This document shows, piece after piece, positions 48,701 to 58,700 of a stretch of DNA of 64,000 bases (within the stretch, counting starts at the first letter, position 1; every line of letters starts with the position of its first letter). The notes under the pieces are model-generated. The model was not told where the DNA came from and ran no database searches. It was given only the letters and a program-made list of their open reading frames with translations. Position numbers and translations under genes: made by a program. Where the stretch lies: contig CANNZV010001116.1 in NCBI GenBank assembly GCA_947561585.1, positions 1 to 64,000 on the forward strand, read 5' to 3'. The stretch comes from Caprella mutica (lineage: Eukaryota > Arthropoda > Malacostraca > Amphipoda > Caprellidae).

Positions 48701-50985
48701 TACACCGTGCCGGGAAGTCAGATTCCGTCATTTCAAAGACTCTCTCAATAGCGAGATCGACTGTTTGGAAGTGTGTGAAGCGTTTTAATGAGAGAGGAGA
48801 CTTGACTGATCGTCCAAGAAGTGGTAGACCACGCTCACAACGCACCAAACAACTGATAAAATGTGCCCGAGAGAAGATCAGGAGGAACTCGAAAAGATCA
48901 ATACGATTGTTAGCCAAAACAACTAATGTGAGTCCCAGAACAATGAGAAGAGTTGTCAAAGAAGACCTAAAGATGTCCTCTTTCACCCTCCAAAAGAGAC
49001 AGACTCTGTAAAGAAAAAGAGATTGGAGAGAAGCAAAGCATTTCTGAGAGAATTGAAGTCTGGCACGGCTGGTGAAATTGTTTGGTCTGACGAAAAAAAT
49101 TTCACAGTGGAAATGGCTCACAACCGGAGGAATGACAGAATAATTGGTAAAAGTGCAAAAGACATCCCATACAACCAAAAAACTGTCCACAGAACCATGA
49201 AACCTGCTTCAGTAATGGTCTGGGCCGCCGTTTCAGAAACTTGGAGATCTCCTTTAATTTTTGTGGAACAAGGCGCCAAAATCAATGCTAAATGTTATAT
49301 TGAGAATATTTTGACGCTAATGTTGGAGTCAGCTAAGGATCACTTCGGTAGTGACACTCTATGGACATTTCAGCAAGACGGCGCGACTTCACATACTGCA
49401 AATGTCACTCAAAACTGGTGCCATGACCATCTTCCACGGTTTTGGTCCAAAGAAATGTGGCCTCCCTGCTCCCCAGATGTTAATCCTATGGACTTTTCGG
49501 TATGGTCCATTCTTGAATCAAAGGCCTGTGGTAAATTCCATCGCAGTGTGGATGATTTACAGCGTTTACTCCAGAGATCTTGGAAGGAAATTTCACAAGA
49601 ACAGTTGCGTGTCGCAGTAGGAGGAGTTCGGAGGAGATTTGAGGCTGTTATTAAAAACAAGGGGGGACATTTTGAATAAATTTATGATTTTTGAATTCTT
49701 AAAACCCTTATGTAATAATACATAACTGTAAATTATTAAATATATTTTTCGTTGGATTATAATATGCACTTTCATTTGCTTCCAAACTTACGCCCCACCC
49801 TGTATTTGAATTAAAAGCATCCATTAATCTAAAACGATGAGGGTTTATTTATTTTACTTTTGTAGATAAAAGTTATCGTTCTAATTGGAAAAAATAAATC
49901 TTAGATATTTGTTTTATAAAATTAATTCGAATCCAACTATGTTCTTTTTTTTCGATAAGGCCGTACACACGTAGGGTTTTTTAAGTCTTTCCACCAGACT
50001 TTTTGCTAAGCTCCTCCTACTTTTTCCACGAGAATATAAGAAAAAACGATATAATTATTATACATTTTAGCTAGTTGGTATCCATGATACATGCAGGTAT
50101 AAATAAATAAATAAATAATTATTATATGGTTTTTTCTTATATTCTTGTGGAAAAAGTAGGAGGAGCTTAGCAAAAAGTCTGGTGGAAAGACTTAAAAACC
50201 CTACGTGTGTACGGCCCTTAACTCTTTAGTTTTTTTTCAGACTCCCAGGGCGCGTAACCAGCTGAAGAGAGTGGCTAAGGTCACGTGGAACTTTGAAGAT
50301 GCTGAGTACTTGGAGAGGTGCTGGCTGCTATTGGCTGATATCTACGTACAGACTGGCAAATACGACGTCGCTACCATCCAACTAAAGGTAGGGATACCAA
50401 GGGATACAATTACTACAGTTACCCAGTGCAATGCATCTTATTAGGAACTTATGTTTAAATCGGTTATAAATTTTTAAATTCTGTTATCCTATTTTTTTAC
50501 TATGTTTGTATTATTTACTATGTTTGTATTATTATTTATTATGTTTGTATTATTTATTATGTTGGTGTTATTCGTTATGTTTTTATGTTTTCAGAGAGTG
50601 TTGGAGCACAATAAGTCGTGCATGAAAGCGTACGAGTACATAGGCTTCATCATGGAGAAAGAGCAAAGTTATCGGGACGCAGCCTACCACTACGAACAGG
50701 CCTGGAAATTCAGCAGCAACACCAATCCTATGATCGGTGAGTGAGAAGAGAACCATTTCGAATGTTACATAGGCCCCTCCCTACACCGAACGCGTCATCT
50801 TCATTATTATATTACACATACTCGTTCGCTTTTGCACAGGTTATAAACTGGCGTTCAATTACATGAAGGCCAAGAGGTTCGTTGACGCCATAGATGTCTG
50901 CCACAACGTGTTGGAGAAGCACCCCGAGTATCCCAGGATCAGGAAGGAGATATTGGAGAAATGTAGAGGGAGCATAAGAGTTTGA
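30794..50985 (+). CDS. TTC21B: Tetratricopeptide repeat protein 21B / IFT139, complete, 25 exons
   Basis: Subunit of IFT-A, which drives retrograde transport and membrane-protein entry in cilia (family knowledge). Exons: 30794-30820, 31442-31612, 32050-32187, 33170-33363, 34124-34203, 35191-35302, 35889-36072, 37877-38069, 39400-39803, 40418-40564, 41078-41270, 41510-41670, 41953-42146, 42378-42468, 42778-42923, 44085-44229, 44459-44598, 44934-45069, 45275-45422, 46261-46417, 47710-47932, 48193-48387, 50241-50387, 50595-50736, 50840-50985. All have GT-AG borders and consistent phase; 4014 nt, 1337 residues, close to vertebrate TTC21B. TPR units run throughout; family-specific blocks include [94 protein letters not shown] and [19 protein letters not shown]. 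The start MESTDALLK fits the family's N-terminus. No frame break despite many intronic repeats. AATAAA near 51287. Confidence 0.97.
30897..30910. promoter_or_regulatory. X-box (RFX-factor site) in IFT139 intron 1
   Basis: GTTGCCATAGCAAC fits the consensus RYYNYYATRRNRAC at every position and is nearly palindromic. RFX/DAF-19 factors use such sites to drive ciliary genes. It lies 76 bp after the 27-nt coding part of exon 1, about 100 bp downstream of the ATG rather than upstream as is usual. Confidence 0.8.
31190..31275. repeat. Dispersed SINE-like repeat fragment
   Basis: ctgactgcttcttacagtcc followed by ttgtatttaattttc and cagcgatatggcctttgg. The same module recurs at about 42660-42745, 42945-43000 and 47155-47260, all in IFT139 introns. 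Confidence 0.65.
32965..33145. mobile_element. Foldback element E, TTAA-flanked
   Basis: Arms ggctgcttcacacttgtcag and complement ending gtgtgaagcaacc, with TTAA at 32961-32964 and 33146-33149. Inner arms share gatccgtccgg and its complement. Ends 24 bp before exon 4. Confidence 0.85.
33383..33637. mobile_element. Foldback element, family B (complete copy)
   Basis: Arms gggccgtacacacgtacggt and complement ending acgtgtgtacggccc; inner block ctaagctcctcctacttttt; core cctgcaggtatcatggatac. Starts 19 bp after the end of exon 4. Confidence 0.9.
34212..34842. repeat. 23-bp minisatellite, about 27 copies
   Basis: Unit ttattttattcaaaaagcac ctg, with a T/A variant (ttctaaaag versus ttcaaaaag) distributed along the array. 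Begins within 10 bp of the exon 5 donor of IFT139. ORF inside is a repeat artefact. Confidence 0.95.
35389..35568. mobile_element. Foldback element, family I (copy 1)
   Basis: Ends tttgtgacactatgcgttta and complement tgaacgcatattgtctcaaa, with gaacgattcaatac inside. Copies at 36575-37027 and 52641-52799. Confidence 0.75.
35633..35859. mobile_element. Foldback element, family A (copy 9)
   Basis: Arms agggtaaaccccgagttatc and complement ctgataaccct with a mutated core (tccaaggaaccttcaggtat). Ends 29 bp before exon 7 of IFT139. Confidence 0.75.
36366..36553. mobile_element. Foldback element H
   Basis: Arms tagaactcctctatagtgaa and complement ttcactgtagaggagttcac, with agtctaccata / cagctcagactaaag inside. 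A related but diverged motif, cgttatacgactccactata, is at 6031. Intron 7 of IFT139. Confidence 0.75.
36575..37027. mobile_element. Foldback element, family I (copy 2, with insert)
   Basis: Ends gagttgcgacaatatgctca and complement ataagcatattgtcacaact. The interior is longer than in the other copies and contains an unrelated about 300-bp segment, 36610-36940. Confidence 0.6.
37456..37624. mobile_element. Foldback element, family A (copy 10, diverged)
   Basis: Arms taggtaaatgacgaattatt and complement gttcgagaattcctaact; core lost. Intron 7. Confidence 0.6.
38795..38905. repeat. Dispersed SINE-like repeat fragment
   Basis: agcgttagggttatgctcttcaac and tttactatcacctcttcctt, closely matching 46910-47035 in another IFT139 intron. 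Confidence 0.7.
41694..41874. mobile_element. Foldback element D
   Basis: Arms gcccgtacagatggggcgtt and complement aacgccacgtctgtactagg; GC-rich inner block cgcgcgtt. Starts 23 bp after exon 12 of IFT139. Confidence 0.8.
43166..43920. repeat. 33-bp minisatellite inside a foldback element
   Basis: About ten copies of cttcccgccgttatgcattc caatgctacggct at 43166-43495, an AT-rich middle (ttaattaattt), then a GC-rich inverted counterpart at 43800-43920 (agccgcgcggctctagccgc, ending cagccgctgcattggaattc). The first unit, ggacttccaatgctacggct, mirrors that end. The array looks like an expanded arm. Confidence 0.8.
44235..44405. repeat. Tandem repeat in IFT139 intron 16
   Basis: Diverged units of aaactagtgaaatgatataa ctaggtagtt, about five copies, period about 34 bp. 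Confidence 0.75.
46750..47270. repeat. Longest copy of the SINE-like dispersed repeat
   Basis: Starts near aagcccccaggggctctatc, includes agcgctagggttatgctctt and cttccatccgtgagtgcag, and ends ggttccgaagcagacgttaa accccctaataaatt before an A-rich tail. Shares modules with 38795, 31190 and 42660. A SINE is the simplest reading, but no tRNA-like promoter was identified. Confidence 0.6.
48524..49802 (+). mobile_element. Tc1/mariner transposon (DD37D), nearly intact, in IFT139 intron 22
   Basis: 1279-bp element flanked by TA (48522-48523 and 49803-49804). Perfect inverted termini of about 27 bp, CAGGGTGGGGCGTAAGTTTG then GAAGCAA. Encodes one transposase split by a single frame shift. Same strand as IFT139. 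Confidence 0.95.
48670..49679 (+). pseudogene. DD37D mariner-type transposase, one frame shift
   Basis: DNA-binding part, 48670-49011: helix-turn-helix with [20 protein letters not shown] and the GRPRS hook-like motif between the two helix-turn-helix regions. Catalytic part in another frame, about 49000-49679: WSDEKNF (first Asp), [10 protein letters not shown] (second Asp), [13 protein letters not shown] (third Asp). Exactly 37 residues separate the second and third Asp, as in the maT/DD37D group. The frames meet at about 49000-49015 (next to ctgtaaagaaaaag), so a single indel kills an otherwise complete gene of about 335 residues. Recent insertion is inferred from intact TIRs. Confidence 0.9.
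49959..50217. mobile_element. Foldback element, family B (copy 2)
   Basis: Arms ggccgtacacacgtagggtt and complement ending ctacgtgtgtacggccc, followed by TTAA (50218-50221); core remnant ggtatccatgatacatgcag. Ends 23 bp before exon 23 of IFT139. Confidence 0.9.
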
Positions 50986-51244
50986 TAGCATCACCAAGTC
51001 GCTGTGAGTTCATTTAGAGTATCTATCTTCATCATTTTATTATCTTAATTTTAGCTCACTATTTATGAAGCGTATTTTAGACTATTTCCATAAGTTTCTA
51101 AAGTATTACATTTATTCAGTTTTCATGGGTACTATTTTTCTGAAAAAGTTCCTATTTTTCTTATCAATAATCATAATTTGTGAAGTATGTTTATCACTGC
51201 TATCAAAGATATTATTCTATAATAAGACGCACTAGTCACACAAA

Positions 51245-51690
51245 TTTCTAAACTGTGTTTGCTGCCATCTATGTTTGATAGCGGTAAATAAAATTGAAAT
51301 ATAGTAAGGACAATCAAAGTATTTGGTGTGGCTACGTGACGCCATAACAGCAACACTCTAAAATCATACTTAAGACAATTGAAGAACCTAAGATTATCAT
51401 GACTATTAGGTTTTGTGAGCTGTTGTCACAAATCAATTGTTTTGTGACCGTGACGTCATCAATGTAACACACATAAACAAAAATAATGGGGTATGCAGTG
51501 TGATTAATACGAAGGATGCCTTACTGTTCTATTGAACGCAAAATTACGTTCTTCAATTGTTTTAAATATGATTCTAGAGTGTTGCTGTTATGGCGTCACG
51601 TAGCAACACCAAATACTTTGATTGTCCTTACTATATTTCAATTCTATTTACTGCTAGCAAACATAAGATAGCAGTAAAAGCAGTTTGAAA
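51245..51690. mobile_element. Foldback element with ~140-bp arms after IFT139
   Basis: Left arm about 51250-51389 and right arm about 51547-51690 are complementary over gaaatatagtaaggacaatc aaagtatttggtg and ctacgtgacgccataacagc. The candidate IFT139 poly(A) signal near 51287 lies in the left arm, so the 3' UTR may end in this element. Confidence 0.85.
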
Positions 51691-52640
51691 CAAAAAATTT
51701 CGAGAGAAATGTATTACGTTGTAGTATAATATCTTTAGTGCTATGCAAGGTAGGATAATGAATGCTTGGAAGTAAGCAACAATCGTTTATTAGATAGCAG
51801 CAACTTTTGGTTGACTATTTTAGACAAATAGGTTTGGTTTAGGTTTCACTGGCAGGCTCATTACGATGTATATTAGAAACTCAATGAAAGATTGGTATAA
51901 GAGGTTAGGAAAGGGTTGTACAATAGGTTACGACTTAGTGAGGGAAGGAAAGGGCCTTTCATAGTCTAACTCACAATGCAGTACATTCACTAGTGCATTC
52001 TGTAATGCGTCAGAGACGTGAACAACGTCAACTGATAAAGCTACCTGTATGGTTTTCCCTGGTAGCAGACTTAGCTGCCTGTACGGGATCCTCCTGGCAG
52101 CTTCTCAAGTGGTCACCTTCTGTTCGGGACAGTCTCTGTTGGAACATCTTCTCAAGTGGTTTTCTTCTGGCTTAACTTTGTCTTATAATGAGCATTACGT
52201 TTCTGCATTAGTGATTGTATGCATTAAATTTGATCAAAGAAAGGATAGAATGCAGTACATAGGTTAACAAGCAAAATAAATATAACAATTTCTCAACTGA
52301 TAGCTTATCTGTATTAATCTCTAGAAACTTTAACCGTTGATTTCAAAATATAGAACTACGAAGCATCAGTTGAAAAAATGTCCTAATTACAAAAGGTTAG
52401 ATTTTTTGCCAAGATATATCAATATTGTTACATTATTTCAAACTTAACATCATTTGTATAGTAAATATTTATAATTATTTGAATAAATATCTATATAACT
52501 ATTACATGGTTTTTATCATATGATGACAAAAAATCAACTAGTTAATGATAAAACATTTTAGATTTTGGTACATAGAATATTATGTCGATAATGCACTAAA
52601 TAAAACTAATAATTAATTAATTATACACAGAATAATTAAG

Positions 52641-52799
52641 GTTGTGATAATATGCTTTTAAAACCATAGATCCCGAAAATATTATAGACAGAATTCAAAC
52701 GGTATTGAATCGTTCAACACCAGCGGTATGTAGTATTCGATTCTTTTAGTCTATGAATTCATAATATCTATGATTTTAGAAGCATATTGTCACAACCGT
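52641..52799. mobile_element. Foldback element, family I (copy 3)
   Basis: Ends ggttgtgataatatgctttt and complement agaagcatattgtcacaacc. Confidence 0.8.
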
Positions 52800-52987
52800 A
52801 AATTAATAAATACAATCAGAATAATATTACGTATCGTCAGAGGAGCTGTCTGAAGAAAATAGTCAATGTGAAGCTAACTCCAGTGCAGGTACAACTGTGA
52901 ATAAAGCATCAGAGACAACCATTCATCAGGTGTAAAGTTCTTGAGAATTGAAATAGTTTATTTGCATGATTAAACAATACTTAAGAT

Positions 52988-53405
52988 CGGGTCAATTACG
53001 AATTATCGGTCAGTTTCACATCTTCGGTTATATAAGAAAAAACAATATTATAATTGTTTTTTTTATTGAATCCATGATACCTGCAGGTATCATGGATTCA
53101 ATAAAAATAAAATAACAATTATAATATGCAGGTATCATGGATTCAATAAAAATAAAATAACAATTATAATATGCAGGTATCAAGGATACCAATAAAAATA
53201 AAATAACAATTATAATATGCAGGTATCATGGATACCAATAAAAATAGAATAACAATTATAATATGCAGGTATCATGGATACCAATAAAAATAGAATAACA
53301 ATTATAATATGCAGGTATCATGGATACCAATTAAAATAATTATAAAATCGTTTTTTCTCATATGACCTAAGATTTGAAACTGACAGATTATTCGTAATTG
53401 ACCCT
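52988..53405. mobile_element. Foldback element, family A with amplified core (copy 11)
   Basis: Arms ggtcaattacgaattatcgg and complement ending cgtaattgaccct. The centre contains the core palindrome and five tandem units of about 48 bp (atgcaggtatcatggatacc then aataaaaataaaataacaat). Confidence 0.85.
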
Positions 53406-55705
53406 AACTAAAAAATAACCAATTGAACAGTGGTCTCGATACCTTTTTATACAGCAGTACCTTAGAAGTTAGAGATTAGTACGAAATTACCAGAGCGACG
53501 TAATTAAAGCATTCAACCCCTTACATCCAATGAATTTAAATCCCAATTTTGAAAAAGACCAACACTACAAATTCACATCCCGGCTACTCGATCCCTCAAT
53601 CTCCTATTAAAATGGTTCCCAGGAATCCCATTGAAATTTAGAGGTTAGGTTGGACCAATCAGTGGCGGGAATCTGGGAATTGTATTCCCTACTTTCAACT
53701 CACTCCTTCAATGTATATTTTTATTGAATCTAAGTAAAGAATATATGCATAGTTTCTATTTGATTGACTTATATTGTGCACAAATATATATTAAATAAAG
53801 AAAAGAAATAGTTTCATTGAATACCATTTTGTCTGCGGAGGGAGAAGAATGGCTTGACGGAGGAATAATAAAGGAGGAGGAGGAGAAGGAAGGTGCGAAC
53901 AATAAGGAAATAGAAGCGAGGAGCAATTTATCATCATAAAATACCTACATGCTAATCTTCTTACTTTCTAACATTTTATCCTTTGGGGCACAGAAGGCAT
54001 GGGGTTCAGAAATACTGTTAACGCTAGTAATCAAAAGATATGGAAGTCTCTACTGATATGAACTGTCGCTTGGTTCTGAGGGCGATGAGGCCTACAGTCT
54101 TCATACTCTAAAAATCCGGAAGAAATACTTATAGCGCCTAAATTAGGCTTAGACTTCTCTTTCTAGTGGCGTTTTATCCAACAATCTTCAAAATTTGATG
54201 CTAGATATCCTCCGGGATTTCATCTTAGAGATTTTCTGAGATTTAATAATCAATCATGCTCTTCCAGGGCTTCACCACCACGATAGATATTCCAGGATTT
54301 TATCATAACGCTATTCCAGGATTTCCTCTTTACGATCAACCATAATTTCCCTTTTATGATTTTCTAGGATTTTATAATCACTCTTTTCTTGGATTTCCTC
54401 TCTCGGATCTTCTAGGATCTCACCATCACCCTCTTCTAGGATTTCCTCTTTACGATCTTATCATCACTTTCTTCTAGGATTTCTTCCTCTTTCCGATCTT
54501 CTAGAATTTTGTCTCCATTCCTTACAATCACTCTCTCCATCCCCATCAAGTGATGGTTAGCAACATCTCTCAGAGCCAGCAAGAGTCCATTCTCCTACCA
54601 TCTAAAGGGACTAAATCTAACCTCTTCGAGAACTTGGCGTTCTCCTCAATTAAATTATTTTTAAGCGTATTCTTTAGGGAGCCAAAGATGGCCGATTACG
54701 AAAAAGATAACAAGATGCACACTTGTTCTCAATTTGAAAGCCAATCTCACATCTAAGTCAAATAGTTTTAAATTTACAAATGGCATTTTGCTATGATACA
54801 ATTAACAAATGAACATACCCAATAATATATCGTATCACTGCCAAATTTAATGATATATTAATATTATATATTTATATATATAATAGAAAATACAAAGATG
54901 CATTAAAACATTGAAGCCTAAGGGGATCAATAAGAGCGAATATCATCACAACACTGTACAAGATAACAATAGTCAATGACGAACATCAAAGATTCAGCAA
55001 AACATTCAGTTTATTTTTTCGCCACGCCCCTAAACTGTGATTTCTGTTGCACCACTAAACGTACAAAAATAGTAGAGCGTCCTGAAATGAATACATGCCT
55101 GATCAAACGTAGCTACTATTTCCGTTACCGAAAAAAATCCTCTCTCTCTCTCTCTACACGCTAGGAAAAATAAGAAGGTATAAAAATCTAAATATGGTCA
55201 GCTTTGATAATTAAAATACCTTAAAGAAAAAGTTAAATAGAATAAATTTTCTGGACGTACTGACGCTATACGTTTTTTTATTTAAATTACGATCTTATAA
55301 TTGGGTTTATCAAAATTATTTATTATTATCTATCATTATTTGTATGATAAGCGTAACAATTCACTATTGATACCTAAATTATTGTACCCCTCCTTCATTC
55401 CTAACATTTTTAACGAGAAAACTAGAGTTGAAGATGACGTCGAAGGTTGACACCGAAAGGAGGTTCTACCTAAATTCCTCCATGAACTTCCAGCAACTTG
55501 CAGACCTGATATTCTTTCTGGTATAAAAATATTATTGTCATTTTGATGATCAACATCTGAAGAATCTAAATTCTGCCTTTGCCTACAAACAGATAGACTT
55601 CTATCATGGAGACACACTCAAAAGATAAATACGATGGAATCTAACACACGGGTTGAGCTGGTTTGTCAAGTCTAGAAGTACCTAACCACGAAGACTGGTT
55701 TGGTG
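53406..55705. other. Intergenic stretch and 3' flank of the minus-strand gene
   Basis: No gene supported. About 54240-54500 holds degenerate tandem units of ctaggatttcctctttacga. Some of 54900-55700 is likely 3' UTR of the gene on the minus strand. Confidence 0.55.
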
Positions 55706-58700
55706 TTATGGTTGGCCAAGGTGACTGCTTATTCGACTACCGCTACTGCTACGGTCCCGACTGGAAGAGCGCCGGGGGAAGGGTGACGTAGCTCCGTGGT
55801 GATCGAAGAGTCTACCGCTTCCACCGCCGCTGGGGGAGGTTGGGTCATGGCGCAAAGATGAGTGGAAGCGACCGCTTAGGCGACTTCGGCCTCCACCGCT
55901 TATGCTGATTGATTGTGGAGGTCCGCGTGGACCAGAGGGTAAGGAAGATTGTTTGTTGAGGGTTCCGCGTGAGTTACGGCGCCTGGAAACAAAGCAATCT
56001 TTTAATTAAGAAATCAAAATATAGACAATTGTCCACTAATGAAACCGAATGCTTGAAGCCCATTTACATCTAATTCTTCAGATAGAATAAAAATCATAAA
56101 TATGGCATTACTGACGTCACTCACATTGCTGACGTCACAGCTATGGCCGGGTGGTGGTCGTAGTCCCCCAACATTTCTACGGCTCCGGAGAGACTCATTT
56201 TTCGCTCCAGAGACCTTGCGACGGCCTTCGCTTCTCCCGGAGAGACGCATGTTGAAGCTCGAGCTTTTCGCCATAGTGATGGGGCTGGTGTTTCGTCTCC
56301 CCCACTTTGATATCCTTGGTAATCAGGATAACCAAACAATCCTCCACTGTACGAACTCTGTGGTTCAGTGGAAATGTACACACAATGAACAGTTTTACAT
56401 CTAACCACATCCACAACAAATACTGTGGCCTTTCGATACAAGAGTCTTTCACTCCTGCAATTCTTGGCGCCAAAATCAGACCATTCGTAAAATTCAACAA
56501 AGGCTTCTTACCATATAAGAAAAATTAATTAGTGGGCTACTTTCAATTCTACAGTAAATTCGTGTTCATTTTGCATTATTATTTTCAGTTTGCTCAAATT
56601 GAATTCAATGAATAGTTTGAAGCGAAAGAGCGATTTAGCGGCAAGAGAAATCTTGGAACGAAAGATTCTTCATATTCTTGGGTAGGTACAAACACAGGAA
56701 AATTTGAACAGATTTTACAACATTCTTTTTCGCGTACAATCACATTAGAAATGTGAATTTAAATATAAGGATGATACAAAATTTATATCATAACACATAT
56801 ATAGGCAGCAATTGGTGAAAATTAGCTATGAAGCTTTTCTCTCAAAAATTAAATAAATAGAACGTGTTTATTTTCATGTCAAATTTTCCAGTATTTGAAA
56901 AGATGCTTTAGGGTTAAGCCAATTAAATTCACAAAAATGGATCTGTTTTACTTTACACTTTAATAAAGGATTTACAGCTAAGTTTATTTTCCATGCTGTA
57001 ATGGTTGCTAAAAGTTGTTTTAGCTTTGTACTTTCTAGAGGTCATTCACACGGTATGCAATACTTTAGAGCAGATACACTAGTTGTACCCGTATGTAAAA
57101 GATTTTAGTCACTTTTATTGAAGAAAAATTCAAATAATAAAGTTAAAAATGAAGTATGCTGTTATTATCAAATTGTAGAATTTGTTAATAAACTAATATT
57201 TAGCGTACAAATAATCTACTTAAATTTAAAATATTTACAGTGTTAATGAAAGCTGAATGATTAACTAGGTTTATCTTTTTTTAAATATTTCTATTAGAAT
57301 GTGTACCTTGTGATGTGACCTTTTCTACACCAAATACTCAACGCTTACATTTTTCTGTTCAAACAAATAGGGCTCATGCAAATATCTGAGCATTAGTGAC
57401 GCTAATGACTTTCCGTCGGTATTAATTAGATGGATCATTCAAAAGTAAGCAGCGTATATATAATGGAAGCAAAGAATATCCAGAATAAAATAACGGTACA
57501 ACAGATTACTCTTTAAACAGGAAATATATAGTCATCGTACATCTGGCATAAATAGAGTCATCGTACATCTGGCTTAAATACAGTCATCGTACATCTGGCT
57601 TAAATGGAGTCATCGTACATATGGCATAAATACAGTCATCGTACATCTGGCTTAAATGGAGTCATCGTACATCTGGCTTAAATAGAGTCATCGTACATCT
57701 GGCATAAATAGAGTCATCGTACATCTGGCTTAAATGGAGTCATCGTACATCTGGCTTAAATAGAGTCATCGTACATCTGGCATAAATACAGTCATCGTAC
57801 ATCTGGCTTAAATGGAGTCATCGTACATATGGCATAAATACAGTCATCGTACATCTGGCTTAAATGGAGTCATCGTACATATGGCATAAATACAGTCATC
57901 GTACATCTGGCATATAATATATATAGTCATCGTGCATTTGGCATATAATATATATAGTCATCGAACATCTGTCTGGCATATTATATATATAGTCATCGTA
58001 CATCTGTCTGGCATATAATATGTATAGTCATCGTACATCTGTCTGGCATATAATATGTATAAAGATCGAACATCTGTCTGGCATATTATATATATAGTCA
58101 TCGTACATCTGTCTGGCATATAATATGTATAGTCATCGTACATCTGTCGGGCATATTATATATATAGTCATCGTACATCTGTCTGGCATATTATATATAT
58201 AGTCATCGTACATCTGTCCGGCATATAATATGTATAGTCTTCGAACATCTGTCTGGCATATAATATGTATAGTCATCGTACATCTGTCTGGCATATAATA
58301 TGTATAGTCATCGTACATCTGGCATATAATATATATTCATCATGGACACAAGGTGACGCTGCTTACCTGATTAGCTCCGTAGTCGTAACTGCGATTTTCC
58401 TCCGAAGAAATAGCGTAAGCGTTAGATGGAGGAGTAGCAATGGGGGAAGCTGAATGGCGGGATGAGGTGTGGTGGAAGTCTTGAGTGGGGGTAGCGGCTT
58501 GCGGTGGAGTGGAGACTGATGACAGACCGGCGGCGGAAGAGGAAGGCAGAGTAGATGAAGGAGGATGGGGAATAATATCACCTACGCCTAAGTCACTTCC
58601 ACCGATAATAAATGCTTCATCCTTGAGTCGGGGACTCATGGGTGGGGGGTAGTGGGGGGAGGGGACCTGATGCTGGAGGAGCTGTTGGGGCTGCAATTGT

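Noticed and set aside
48645..49190. 181-residue minus-strand ORF
   Set aside because: Antisense shadow of the mariner-type transposase.
52830..52940. Possible small exon, SSEELSEENSQCEANSS
   Set aside because: Single short acidic stretch without partner exons or a recognisable domain.
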